Positions 6,955 to 15,430 of a DNA stretch of 27,922 nt are shown piece by piece. The stretch's first letter is position 1; every line of letters begins with the position of its first letter. Position numbers and translations under genes: made by a program. The notes under the pieces were generated by a model that searched no databases, was not told the origin of the DNA, and saw nothing but the letters and a program-made list of their open reading frames with translations. Origin of the DNA: Lachnospiraceae bacterium UBA2734 (lineage in GTDB: Bacteria; Bacillota; Clostridia; Lachnospirales; Lachnospiraceae); assembly GCA_002353635.1 (NCBI GenBank), contig DEKA01000039.1:46414-74335 (forward strand). The letters run 5' to 3'.

Positions 6955-9366
6955 CTATTCCTTATATACACGGATCAGGAGATTCCCCGGCGCCTTCTGT
7001 CCGCCGATCCAGCGGTCTCCCTTGTACTCCCGCGTGATGTAGCTGTTGCGGACGCCCCACTGCAGCGGATTATTCTTCGGACCCTTGTTTGTGATCAGAA
7101 GGGAGAAGCGCTGGCCTTCTTCCGGCGTGACAGTATCTTTGAGCTCGCAGATGTATTTTCCGCCCTTAACGTCTTTTTTATGGATTTTCTCATCAAAGAA
7201 AACTTCTCCGCCGGACACGAGCCGGATCCGGTAGCTTCCCTTGCCTTTTCCGTTTTTCTGAATGCGGATCAGAATCCGGTCAAACCCGTACGCCGGATAA
7301 AAATCCTGCCGCAGCGTCTCCTCTTTTCCGATCGTCACCCACTCCGCGACGCCGACATTGTCCATCATAATCGACGGCTGATGCGCCTGCATATAGTGGG
7401 CGTCGTAGAAGCTCACGCCGACACAGACCGCAGAGACAGCACACAGAGACAGTGCCAGAACGGGTGCAAGAATCTTGCCCGCCCATTCACTGGTGCGGTG
7501 TACCCTCTCCTGCACCCGCTCAGATGCAGTATGGAATCCGCCCTGACAGATCAGCGTAAGGCAGCAGAGGAAGGGATAGCTGTACACAGACTTTCCCTCC
7601 CACACAATATAGAAAACAAGTCCTCCCAGCACAGTAACTGTGCTGATGTTCCACAGTGCGAAGAACCCTGGAGTGCGGAAGTCGCCTCGTGCTGCATACA
7701 TCCCGGGCGCGGCGGTTCCTTCTTCGTTCAATTCTGCGGCACGTTGGGCAGGGGGCTCATCTTCTGTCTCCTCCTGCGCTGTTCTGCTCCCCGCACGCAC
7801 CTGTTCCCGTATCTGTGACAGAATTCCCGTCAGTGCCAGCAGCAGAAGAAGAATCCGGTACGCCTGGCAGTAAGTGATGACAATGCTCCTGTATCTGCCG
7901 TTGATCAGCTGGAAGAGATCCCTCGAGCCGCCGACATCCGACATCGTTCTCTGATAATATTCCCCGGTTCCATCCGACCAGGTGAGACCGACCTTATCTG
8001 CAAGATGATGGATGGTTCCCTTTACGCCCATCTCCTTCAGGCCGTCCTTTACCGCCTGCAGGTCGCCAGCCTGCATTTTATCTGTTGTACCGAAGGACTG
8101 CGTGTACTCCATCCGCTCCTCGGAGACCCGTCCATTTCCGGTAAGGCCCAGCATCAGCCAGTGCGTGAGCGGGAACTTGCCCTTCTGCTCAGTATCATAT
8201 CGAAGCGACTCTGTGCGGATTGCCTTGGATGTCACCTGCAGAGATCCGGCAAAGAGAACCGCACACAGCAGGAAAATAAGGACTCTGCGCAGACCGGTTT
8301 TCTCTCTGTCCGCGCAGTCTGTTTCCCTTTCCTGAACGACGCATGCTTCAGCTCTGCGGCCACGAAGACTCTGCACAAATTCGGGTTCATCCTGATCCGT
8401 ATCCGCGCGCCCCCGCATAAAAAGATGACGTCTGCAGAGGAAAACGACAACCAGCGCCGCCAGCAGCGGAAAGATACTCGTCGGGCGAAGATAATACCCT
8501 GCTGCCGTGAGAATTCCCATGACAGCCGCCAGAAGAAAAATGTGTGGCAGAGTTGTCCGCAATTTTCCGTTTTGACGAAGACTTATCCACAGACTTATCC
8601 CTCGGATGAGGCAATACATAAGCCCCATCATCACCGGAAGACTGAAGGTACACGTATAGGTCCAGTGCACCAGAAGGTAATTAAGCGGATTGAGCGCGCA
8701 CAGAAGCATCACCCTGGCACAGTCTCTGATGCCGCCAAGTCTGCGGGCAATGAGTACCGTGAAGAAGACGCCCAGATCAATCATGCCGACATTGAGGAGA
8801 ACAAAGAGCCTGTCCCAGTTCAGGATATGCAGCAGAGCGCACAGACGGTAGAGACCAAGGCAGATCAGAAAATAAAAATCGTTATTCGAGTATTTGACAA
8901 AATACTCCGACTTCGTGTAATCAATGGTGGAGAATTCGCCCCTTGCAATGGCAAGCGCCTGGTCCTGCACCTCAAACGCATCGGTATTCTGCACCACATT
9001 CATGCCAAGAGCGATGATGAGCTGCACAGCGAGCAGGACGGCACCCATAACAACAATGGCTACAGCCAGATTTCTTCTGTCAAGGCGGTCCAGAATGCGG
9101 CACGCAAAGACCCAGAAGGCTGTAACCAGCACAAAGAACGATGCGACAAGGATGCGGATATGGCGGGCAGAAACCGCGCCGCCCGTCCAGCCTGCCGCCC
9201 GGTCAGCGAGCCCCGGCAGATCCACATGCGGGATACCGCTTCCAAATCCCAGCTTCAGGGCGAACAATATGGCAAGAACGAGCAGCGCTGCCGCTGCCGC
9301 GTCCAAAAGGAGCATACAGAAGGTGCCGAGTGAACTGCATCTGCTCCGGATTTCATGAATATGCAT
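6955..9366 (-). CDS. Large multi-pass membrane protein, GT-C glycosyltransferase-like
   Basis: About 803 residues from the ATG at 9366. The pattern is many hydrophobic helices, an early extracytoplasmic loop containing NTDAFE (acidic residues near 129-131), and a C-terminal soluble beta-rich domain of about 150 residues after the last helix. This is the layout of GT-C enzymes that use lipid-linked sugars (PMT/ArnT-like), with the acidic loop as probable catalytic site. I infer a role in cell-wall or glycopolymer decoration. A longer reading frame begins at 9420, but GGAG nine bases before the ATG at 9366 supports the shorter start. A middle cytoplasmic loop is rich in Glu, Gln and Ala. The exact substrate cannot be read from sequence, and the family call is by topology more than by a diagnostic motif. 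Confidence 0.7.
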   Translation of the reverse strand: MHIHEIRSRCSSLGTFCMLLLDAAAAALLVLAILFALKLGFGSGIPHVDLPGLADRAAGWTGGAVSARHIRILVASFFVLVTAFWVFACRILDRLDRRNLAVAIVVMGAVLLAVQLIIALGMNVVQNTDAFEVQDQALAIARGEFSTIDYTKSEYFVKYSNNDFYFLICLGLYRLCALLHILNWDRLFVLLNVGMIDLGVFFTVLIARRLGGIRDCARVMLLCALNPLNYLLVHWTYTCTFSLPVMMGLMYCLIRGISLWISLRQNGKLRTTLPHIFLLAAVMGILTAAGYYLRPTSIFPLLAALVVVFLCRRHLFMRGRADTDQDEPEFVQSLRGRRAEACVVQERETDCADREKTGLRRVLIFLLCAVLFAGSLQVTSKAIRTESLRYDTEQKGKFPLTHWLMLGLTGNGRVSEERMEYTQSFGTTDKMQAGDLQAVKDGLKEMGVKGTIHHLADKVGLTWSDGTGEYYQRTMSDVGGSRDLFQLINGRYRSIVITYCQAYRILLLLLALTGILSQIREQVRAGSRTAQEETEDEPPAQRAAELNEEGTAAPGMYAARGDFRTPGFFALWNISTVTVLGGLVFYIVWEGKSVYSYPFLCCLTLICQGGFHTASERVQERVHRTSEWAGKILAPVLALSLCAVSAVCVGVSFYDAHYMQAHQPSIMMDNVGVAEWVTIGKEETLRQDFYPAYGFDRILIRIQKNGKGKGSYRIRLVSGGEVFFDEKIHKKDVKGGKYICELKDTVTPEEGQRFSLLITNKGPKNNPLQWGVRNSYITREYKGDRWIGGQKAPGNLLIRVYKE

Positions 9367-9492
9367 ACAGAATAACTCCATCCTATCGTTATCAGCAGGT
9401 CTGAAGAGCCGGCTGCGCATCGGACAGGTTCCGGGCGTGCCTGGACTTTTCGACCCTGAATTAAATCATTATACTGTATCCTTATAAAAGAA

Positions 9493-9520
9493 TTGTTAAA
9501 ATGTAATTGTTTAGTAATAG
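9493..9520 (+). promoter_or_regulatory. Predicted promoter of the nth-traX unit
   Basis: TTGTTA (9493-9498) and TAATAG (9515-9520) are spaced by 16 bases, about 30 bases before the nth start codon. A minus-strand TATAAT (9468-9473) nearby could serve the divergent membrane protein gene, but it lacks a good -35. Confidence 0.4.
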
Positions 9521-9553
9521 CCTGCCTGGAGTTAGACTCAATAAGGAATAGAT

Positions 9554-10195
9554 ATGGATAAAAAAGAATTAGCTCTGGCGGTCATCGCCCGCCTGAAGAA
9601 CGAATACCCTGAGACACACTGCACCCTCGACTACCGCGACGCCTGGCAGCTGCTCGTCAGTGTACGCCTCGCCGCGCAGTGCACGGATGCGAGAGTCAAT
9701 GTCGTGATGGTTGACCTTCTGAAGCAGTACCCTTCTGTCGCCGCCCTCGCCGCAGCGTCGCCGGAGGAAATCGAGGCCATCGTCCGTCCCTGCGGCCTTG
9801 GAAGGAGCAAGGCGAGGGATATCTCCGCCTGCATGCGCATGCTCCACGAACAGTTCCATGACCAGGTGCCGGACACCATGGAGGAGCTCCTCTCCCTCCC
9901 CGGCGTCGGCAGAAAGAGTGCGAATCTCGTCCTCGGCGACGTCTTCGGCAAGCCCGCGATCGTCACGGACACGCACTGCATCCGCCTCTGCAACCTGATC
10001 GGCCTCGTGGACAACATCAAAGAGCCCGCAAAGGTGGAGAAGGAACTGTGGAAAATTATCCCTCCCGAGGAAGGCAACCAGTTCTGCCACCGCCTCGTCG
10101 ACCACGGCCGCGCCGTCTGCATCGCGCGCCGCCCGCAGTGCGATAAATGCTGTCTCAGTGATCTCTGCAGATATCACCAGAGTCAGGCCATCTGA
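9554..10195 (+). CDS. nth: Endonuclease III (base-excision repair DNA glycosylase/AP lyase)
   Basis: A 213-residue protein, the normal length for the family. It carries the helix-hairpin-helix LPGVGRKSANLVLG with catalytic Lys121, the TDTH segment with catalytic Asp139, and the C-terminal iron-sulfur motif C-x6-C-x2-C-x5-C at Cys189, 196, 199 and 205. It removes oxidised pyrimidines and cleaves the abasic site by beta-elimination. The start is supported by AAGGAA just upstream. The TraX-like gene follows after eight bases, so the two are probably one transcript; this pairing seems to be of convenience rather than function. Confidence 0.97.
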   Translation: MDKKELALAVIARLKNEYPETHCTLDYRDAWQLLVSVRLAAQCTDARVNVVMVDLLKQYPSVAALAAASPEEIEAIVRPCGLGRSKARDISACMRMLHEQFHDQVPDTMEELLSLPGVGRKSANLVLGDVFGKPAIVTDTHCIRLCNLIGLVDNIKEPAKVEKELWKIIPPEEGNQFCHRLVDHGRAVCIARRPQCDKCCLSDLCRYHQSQAI

Positions 10196-10203
10196 AATAT
10201 TTT

Positions 10204-11022
10204 ATGAAAGCAACGACATCCACGCATATTTCGACTGCCAAAAAGGCGAACACTTCACAAACCCATCTTACTCTGAACCGCGAGCAGATCAAATACCTCG
10301 CCATCGCCGCGATGACCTGCAACCACATCGCACACACGCTGGTCCTTGATGGTATCTGGCACGAAGTGCTCACCGACATCGGCTATTTCACTGCCATCAC
10401 CATGTGTTATCTTCTCGTGGAAGGCTTTCATTACACGCACTCGGTGAAGTGCTATGCCCTGCGCCTTTGTCTCTTCGCGGTGATCTCGCAGGTTCCCTAC
10501 TATCTCGCCTTCCATTTCAGCCAGCTGAACATGCTCTTCTCGCTCCTGTTCTGCCTGCTGCTCCTGCAGGTCCGCAAGTGGCGACACACCTTGAAAATAC
10601 CTGCGTCTGCAGCGTGGTCACTCACCGCGCTGCTCATCTTCTGCTGCCTGTTCTGTGACTGGAATATTCTTTCGCCGGTCTTCACACTGCTGTTCGCGAG
10701 GGCGTGGGACAAGCGAGGTGATTCGATCAGAAAATCAGGCACAACGTTTCTGTCTGTCCGCGAAGCGTTTGTACTCTCCGCTTTTTTCTTTTGGATTCTG
10801 AATTTATCTGACTGTCTAAGTCAATATTCTTTGGTTCAGTCATTGTGGCTCGATCTCTTTGCCACTCTTCCGCTGCTGCTCGCCTGCCTTATTCTCACCC
10901 GCTTTTACAGCGGGCAAAGAATGCATACCGGCCGCATCGGTGCCTGGATCAATAAGTGGTTCTTCTACATCTACTATCCGGCACACCTTCTTGTACTGGC
11001 ATGGCTTGCAGGGGCGGTATGA
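10204..11022 (+). CDS. TraX-family integral membrane protein
   Basis: A 272-residue hydrophobic protein with about eight membrane helices. The opening after a short polar N-terminus, REQIKYLAIAAMTCNHIAH, is typical of chromosomal TraX-family proteins of Firmicutes, as is the conserved C-terminal segment KWFFYIYYPAHLLVL. Plasmid TraX acetylates F pilin; chromosomal relatives belong to the wider membrane acyltransferase group and are mostly uncharacterised. It begins eight bases after the nth stop with no clear ribosome site, which suggests translational coupling to nth. No conjugation genes are nearby, so a conjugative role is unlikely here. Confidence 0.85.
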   Translation: MKATTSTHISTAKKANTSQTHLTLNREQIKYLAIAAMTCNHIAHTLVLDGIWHEVLTDIGYFTAITMCYLLVEGFHYTHSVKCYALRLCLFAVISQVPYYLAFHFSQLNMLFSLLFCLLLLQVRKWRHTLKIPASAAWSLTALLIFCCLFCDWNILSPVFTLLFARAWDKRGDSIRKSGTTFLSVREAFVLSAFFFWILNLSDCLSQYSLVQSLWLDLFATLPLLLACLILTRFYSGQRMHTGRIGAWINKWFFYIYYPAHLLVLAWLAGAV

Positions 11023-11147
11023 AATTCACACGAACATCACAACGAAAAACCAACATCCTGTTATACTGGAATCCAAAAGAAAGAAAAAACGGGTATTACA
11101 TGCTCCGGTTTATACCTCGCCAGGGACAAAATCCGCGAAGGCATTTT

Positions 11148-11178
11148 TTGACTGAACGAGGATGCACCGACTTAGTAA
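11148..11178 (+). promoter_or_regulatory. Predicted promoter of the YhcH/YiaL-type gene
   Basis: TTGACT (11148-11153) is followed after 18-19 bases by a TTAGTA/TAGTAA -10. The start point would be about 45 bases before the ATG at 11230. Confidence 0.45.
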
Positions 11179-11229
11179 TAAATCCGTGCGCATTCCATAT
11201 TTGACTATTATTACCAAGGAGGATTATTC

Positions 11230-11709
11230 ATGATATACGGCAACGTAAACGCCGGCGAGACAGATCCCGCCTATTCCATCGCGATTATCCGCGCATTGAA
11301 TTACATTCGAAAGACAGATTTCTCAGATATGCATGAGTGCAAATTCTTCCCGGACGGAGAAAATTTTCAAGTTCTCGTATGTGAGAGAACGACAGGCAAT
11401 AAGGCGGAGAAGCCCGCAGAAGTGCACAGGAAGTTTGTGGAACTGCAGTACTGCGTAGAGGGACGCCAGCTGATGGGATTTTATCCCGACAACAGCAAAT
11501 TTGAGATCAAAGAAGACCACCTGAACGAGTCCCGCGACGTGCGCTTCTACAAGGACAGCGATGATTCCCACGAGGTAATGCTGCCGCTCTGGCCCGGCCA
11601 GTACTGCATCTTCTTCCCCGAGGACGTCCACAGGCCCTGGTGCACAGCCGGCGACGGTCCCGAGCCGATCAAAATGATCGTAATCAAGATTCCGGTGGAT
11701 TCGCTGTGA
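11230..11709 (+). CDS. YhcH/YjgK/YiaL family protein (cupin-like, DUF386)
   Basis: A 159-residue protein with the family's segments KFVELQYCVEGRQLMG and PGQYCIFFPEDVHRPW, which supply the His/Glu metal-site residues of a cupin-like beta barrel. Relatives include YiaL of the E. coli diketogulonate operon, the sialic-acid-linked YhcH and the EbgC beta-galactosidase subunit. They are thought to act as sugar anomerases or isomerases. AAGGAGG nine bases upstream makes the start firm. Its nearness to a TRAP transporter and a YiaK-like reductase suggests that it acts on the same acid sugar. It is transcribed toward the TRAP operon, with a shared bidirectional terminator between. Confidence 0.9.
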   Translation: MIYGNVNAGETDPAYSIAIIRALNYIRKTDFSDMHECKFFPDGENFQVLVCERTTGNKAEKPAEVHRKFVELQYCVEGRQLMGFYPDNSKFEIKEDHLNESRDVRFYKDSDDSHEVMLPLWPGQYCIFFPEDVHRPWCTAGDGPEPIKMIVIKIPVDSL

Positions 11710-11745
11710 TAAGTCTAAAAAGATGTATCTGTTGAGAGGACGAAA

Positions 11746-11943
11746 ATGATGCTTCGATTCGGAACAACTGAAGGAAGATTCCGCATGATCGTGCCGGATC
11801 TGATCACAGAATTTTGTGATACATGTCCGTCCGCCGATCTTCGTGTCTCGATGGCCAGTGCCGATGTTCTGCGGGAGCAACTACTGGATGGCAGCGTGCT
11901 TCTGCCTCGGCATGTATTTGGACAACCTTCGGAAAATCAATGA
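11746..11943 (+). pseudogene. Remnant of a LysR-type regulator (start of effector-binding domain)
   Basis: The 65-residue frame reads LRFGTTEGRFRMIVPDLI, then LRVSMASADVLREQLLDGSV. This matches the opening of a LysR substrate-binding domain, in which a beta strand LxIGxT is followed by a helix ending in the P-xL-xxF pattern and then by a strand and helix ending in LLDG. The N-terminal helix-turn-helix is absent: only 36 bases separate it from the previous gene. The rest of the effector domain is lost after about 50 residues. A GAGGA precedes the ATG, so a short peptide may still be made. It was probably once the regulator of this locus. The match is by eye only. Confidence 0.5.
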
Positions 11944-11980
11944 ACGTCACAGCGGTTTTCTTCCAATGGTATTCATTAAA

Positions 11981-12019
11981 AAAATCACCTTCATCCCGTA
12001 TAAGGACAAAGGTGATTTT
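11981..12019. terminator. Bidirectional intrinsic terminator between the LysR remnant and dctM
   Basis: AAAATCACCTT (11981-11991) pairs perfectly with AAGGTGATTTT (12009-12019). On the minus strand it is followed by a run of seven T, ending the TRAP operon; on the plus strand it is followed by CTTTT. Confidence 0.88.
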
Positions 12020-12076
12020 CTTTTGACTAAATTTTATGCCAAAAAGAACATCTACCGGCATCGCACCCGATCAGAA

Positions 12077-13390
12077 TCAGTTGCCTCCTGTGATCAGATT
12101 AGCCATGCCTACAGTAATAGCAGGAACATAAGTAACCAGAGCCAGTACCGTAAAGTTGGAGATCATGAAAGGCACCAGCGCCTTGACATTTTGTGACAAT
12201 GTGTTGTGTTTTCCATGTACTTCCATTTCTGTATGATCGCCAATGGCTGTTGCAGCAAAGAGGCAGACACCAACAGGCGGTGTGCACAAGCCGAGCACCA
12301 GGTTCATGACAACGATGATACCGAACTGGATCGGATCAACACCAACAGCAGTCGCCAGCTGCAGAAGAACCGGGAACAGAATCAGGATTGCTGCGATGGT
12401 CTCCATGAACATACCTACAAAGATCAGGAACAAATTGATCAGGAGCAGAATGATGTACTTGTTCGTCGTAAGACTGAGCATTGCATCTGCAATCATGTTG
12501 GGAATGCGCTCTTTCGTCAGGATGTAGGCAAATACATTGGCGAAGGCAACAAGACCCATGATGGCCGCGGCAGAAGAAAGCGTCGTCTTGAGACAATAAT
12601 AGAAGGTCTTGATATTGAGCTTTCTGTAAATAAATGCTGCCACAATAGTGCCATAAGCGATGCAGACAATAGATGCCTCCGTGGGAGTCATTACGCCGCC
12701 CATAATACCGAACAGGATAATGATCACCATGATGATTGCCCAGATTGCTTCCCGTCCGGCATGCACAATCTCTTTGAAGGATGCCATGCGGTCTCTCTTC
12801 GGATAGTGGTTTTTCCTGGAGTAGTACCAGCAGACAAAGCACATACCACCACCCATCAGAATGCCCGGAATGATGCCTGCCATGAACATCTTGGCAACAG
12901 AAAGACCGGTCATTGTGGCTGCAATAATCATTGGCACTGAAGGAGGAATTATGGGACCCATGCAGGAACTGGCTGCCGTAACTGCTACCGAGAACGGCGT
13001 ATCATATCCCTGCTTGACCATCATCGGAATCTCAATACCACCCAGAGAAACGGTGTCCGCCAGTGCTGTGCCCGAGATGCCGGCGAATACCATGGATGCC
13101 AGCACATTTGCATAAGCGAGTCCTCCGCTTAAATGGCCGACAAGAGCTTCCATAAAGCCAAGAAGCTTATCAGAAATTCCGCCCTGGTTCATCAGATTGC
13201 CGGCAAATGTAAATCCTGGAATGCAAAGAAGTGTAAAGGAATCCATGCCGGCGAAGAATTTCTGTGCAAACATGGAAATTGGCATTCCGCTTCCAACGAA
13301 GTAGAGAATAGAGGATATTCCCAGTGAGAAGGCAACCGGAACACCTACGATCAGACAGATTAAAAAGGAAATGAATAATACAGGAATCAT
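12077..13390 (-). CDS. dctM: TRAP transporter large permease subunit (DctM type)
   Basis: A 437-residue protein with about 12 membrane helices, the normal length for DctM/YiaN. It has the repeated ion-transporter fold with segments such as GGISDKLLGFMEALVG, ASSCMGPIIPPSVPMI and GLCTPPVGVCLF. In TRAP systems this subunit couples sodium entry to uptake of a ligand delivered by the binding protein. Its ATG overlaps the stop of the small subunit gene by four bases (ATGA), so translation is coupled. It is the last gene of the dctP-dctQ-dctM unit and ends before a strong terminator. Confidence 0.96.
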   Translation of the reverse strand: MIPVLFISFLICLIVGVPVAFSLGISSILYFVGSGMPISMFAQKFFAGMDSFTLLCIPGFTFAGNLMNQGGISDKLLGFMEALVGHLSGGLAYANVLASMVFAGISGTALADTVSLGGIEIPMMVKQGYDTPFSVAVTAASSCMGPIIPPSVPMIIAATMTGLSVAKMFMAGIIPGILMGGGMCFVCWYYSRKNHYPKRDRMASFKEIVHAGREAIWAIIMVIIILFGIMGGVMTPTEASIVCIAYGTIVAAFIYRKLNIKTFYYCLKTTLSSAAAIMGLVAFANVFAYILTKERIPNMIADAMLSLTTNKYIILLLINLFLIFVGMFMETIAAILILFPVLLQLATAVGVDPIQFGIIVVMNLVLGLCTPPVGVCLFAATAIGDHTEMEVHGKHNTLSQNVKALVPFMISNFTVLALVTYVPAITVGMANLITGGN

Positions 13391-13947
13391 TTTGCAGCCT
13401 CCCCTACCTGTTCCTCAACTTCTTCCATCATCTTCTGTTCTTCGGATTCAGGTATAATTTTCCAGTCTCTGATCATCATAATGATGCGGAGAACACAACT
13501 GATGGAAAGGAAAGAAAACATGAGGATCTGTGAAAAATAGATATACTGCATGGGAATCTGCATTGCAGTAGATACCATTCTGAATTTAAGGAATGCGAAA
13601 GTCGGTTCAGACTTGAAAAGGACGAACAGACTCATGACCAGCATAGCTACAGTAACCAGTAAGCGGATGATCTTGTTCACGGTGTACATCTTATGTGCAT
13701 TCAGTGTATCCTTCAGAAATTCCACAAAGACGAACTCGTCTTTCAGAATGGCAACGCCGCAGCCAAATGCCACCATATAGATAAACGTATATCTGGCTGC
13801 CTCCTCTGTCCAGGAAGGTGCAGAGGGAAGAAGGTTGCGGGCGATGATCTGTACCAGAACGCAGAAGCAAAAGGCAAGGAAGAAGAAGCCTCCTATCAGA
13901 CTTAATATCTCCCTGTAAATTGCGACAATCTTATTAAAAACTTTCAT
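13387..13947 (-). CDS. dctQ: TRAP transporter small permease subunit (DctQ type)
   Basis: A 186-residue protein with four membrane helices and the family signature LLPSAPSWTEEAARYTFIYMVAFGCG, shown here only as a landmark at about residues 36-61. DctQ acts as a scaffold for the large subunit. AGGAGAA six bases before the ATG supports the start. The C-terminus is acidic (EEVEEQVGEAAK). It is separated from dctP by 137 bases that contain a hairpin with a short U-tract, so it may be made in smaller amounts than the binding protein. Confidence 0.94.
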   Translation of the reverse strand: MKVFNKIVAIYREILSLIGGFFFLAFCFCVLVQIIARNLLPSAPSWTEEAARYTFIYMVAFGCGVAILKDEFVFVEFLKDTLNAHKMYTVNKIIRLLVTVAMLVMSLFVLFKSEPTFAFLKFRMVSTAMQIPMQYIYFSQILMFSFLSISCVLRIIMMIRDWKIIPESEEQKMMEEVEEQVGEAAK

Positions 13948-13973
13948 TGTTAATTCTCCTGAGATTTTCTACC

Positions 13974-14010
13974 AAAACGGCCGTTCGCCCTGAAAGAAGG
14001 CGGACGGCCG
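13974..14010 (-). terminator. Attenuating hairpin between dctP and dctQ
   Basis: On the minus strand a 12-base stem with one G-U pair (13999-14010 with 13978-13989) and a nine-base loop is followed by TTTTGG. It lies 75 bases past the dctP stop. A partial terminator here would give more binding protein than permease. Confidence 0.7.
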
Positions 14011-14084
14011 ACAGATTCAGGTTAATTCATGATCTTCTGTGCCCGTGGCATCATGCCAGCGGTCAGTTCACTCTCCCCTGAGAA

Positions 14085-15179
14085 TTACTTGTCCAGTGCC
14101 TCGATCTCATCATAGAGCTTCTTCTGGCTGTCTGTCAGAGTAGGAAGAACACCCTTGATCATAGCATCAGCAAACTCCTGCTGATCTACGTCTACAAACT
14201 CCATTCCCTGCTCCTGAAGCTGTTTCTCATAATTTGCCTCGTTCTTAAGGAACAGCTCATGCTCAACCTTCTGTGCATACGCGCCGCCATCAAGAACTAC
14301 CTGCTGAAGATCTTCAGGAAGGGAATCGAACTGTGCCTTGCCCATTGCGATGTAAACCCATGCACGAAGATGTGCTGTCTTGATGAGGTACTTCTGTACT
14401 TCGTAGAAGGACTGTGTCTCAATCATTGCCAGCGGGTTTTCCTGCGCCTCAATTGTTCCCTGCTGCAGTGATGTGAACACCTCGTTAAGAGCCATAGGAG
14501 TGGGCTTTGCACCGGTTGCCTCGAATGCGGCTACTGTCATAGGAGACTGAGGTGTACGGATAATGAGGTTCTTCATATCCGCAACACTCTCGATCTTCTT
14601 ATTCGATGTGATGTAACGAGGTCCTCTTGTGAAGTATCCCAATACCTTCATGCCGGACTGCTCCATCAGATCCTCGAACTGCTTTCCTACATCACCTGTC
14701 AGAACTTCCTCCATCTGCTTGTCGGACTGGATCAGATAAGGCATACCGATCATGCCGAGATCTGGCTGATAAGTCTGCATGGACTCACCTGTGAAAGTAA
14801 TATCGCAGCCGGACTGCTGAAGAATCGACTGGATCATATCCACCTCAGAGCCAAGCTGAGAGTTCGGATATACCTCAATTGCGATCCTGCCGTTTGAATT
14901 CTTTTCTACATACTCCTTGAACGCAAGAGCTCCCTGATGCCAGGAATCTGTCTCGGCATTAATGTGGCCAAGAGAAAACTTGTACTCTGCATTGCTCGTA
15001 TCAACTGCATCCGCAGTGCTCTCTGTTGCATCTGCAGCAGCATCTGTTGTCTGTGCCTGTGTCGCACTGCTGGATGATGCTGCAGCGGAAGAGCTCGAAG
15101 AGGAGCTGCCCGACCCACAGGCTGCCAGCGATACTGCCATTGCTGCTGTTAATACTGCTGCCAACACTCTCTTTTTCAT
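14085..15179 (-). CDS. dctP: TRAP transporter solute-binding lipoprotein (DctP type)
   Basis: A 364-residue protein that starts with a lipoprotein signal peptide ending in SLAAC, with the lipid-anchored cysteine at 21. A Ser/Ala/Thr-rich linker (22-63) leads into the DctP fold. Family landmarks are SLGHINAETDSWHQGA, IEVYPNSQLGSEVDMI, and the ligand-contact region MKNLIIRTPQSPM followed by NEVFTSLQQGTIEAQENP. The Arg in IIRTPQ is the residue that binds the ligand's carboxylate in TRAP binding proteins, so the cargo is an organic or sugar acid. It is tethered outside the cytoplasmic membrane. GGGGG eight bases upstream supports the start. Together with the YiaK- and YiaL-like genes nearby, I infer a ketogulonate-type ligand. 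Confidence 0.96.
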   Translation of the reverse strand: MKKRVLAAVLTAAMAVSLAACGSGSSSSSSSAAASSSSATQAQTTDAAADATESTADAVDTSNAEYKFSLGHINAETDSWHQGALAFKEYVEKNSNGRIAIEVYPNSQLGSEVDMIQSILQQSGCDITFTGESMQTYQPDLGMIGMPYLIQSDKQMEEVLTGDVGKQFEDLMEQSGMKVLGYFTRGPRYITSNKKIESVADMKNLIIRTPQSPMTVAAFEATGAKPTPMALNEVFTSLQQGTIEAQENPLAMIETQSFYEVQKYLIKTAHLRAWVYIAMGKAQFDSLPEDLQQVVLDGGAYAQKVEHELFLKNEANYEKQLQEQGMEFVDVDQQEFADAMIKGVLPTLTDSQKKLYDEIEALDK

Positions 15180-15287
15180 TTCTGATTCCCCCTTGGAACT
15201 TGTGGTAAAACGCCGAAAGCTTTACATCGCTTTCATGTGACCATGCCCTTATCTTGTGCAACTTGCAATCAGCTTGTTGTCCTCAAG

Positions 15288-15331
15288 ATGTATACTACAC
15301 TGATTATCACTATTTACATGCCACGTGTCAA
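15288..15331 (-). promoter_or_regulatory. Promoter and ATGTATAC box of the dctPQM operon
   Basis: On the minus strand TTGACA (15326-15331) and GATAAT (15303-15308) are 17 bases apart. The predicted start point near 15297 is overlapped by an ATGTATAC box (15288-15295), the position of a repressor site. Related boxes lie at 16218-16225 and 17538-17545. Confidence 0.65.
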
Positions 15332-15430
15332 TGGAAACTTAAAATTTCAATGAAATAAATAATATTTTGACAAACATTTTGTGCATATTTTTTAGATATT
15401 GCTTAGAAGTGCTGAAGCCTGCTGTCTCAA

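Noticed and set aside
8005..9333. 442-codon plus-strand open frame
   Set aside because: It is antisense to the GT-C-like membrane protein. Its composition (Gln/His/Arg-rich, no domain pattern) is that of a shadow frame, and no ribosome site was seen.
6945..9457. 12-base direct repeat CTTTTCGACCCT at 6945-6956 and 9446-9457, flanking the GT-C-like gene
   Set aside because: In a window of this length around twenty exact 12-base pairs are expected by chance, and there are no insertion-sequence ends or target-duplication features.
11816..12196. 126-codon plus-strand frame crossing the dctM terminator
   Set aside because: It runs through a strong bidirectional terminator and into the antisense of dctM; it overlaps the LysR remnant in another phase.
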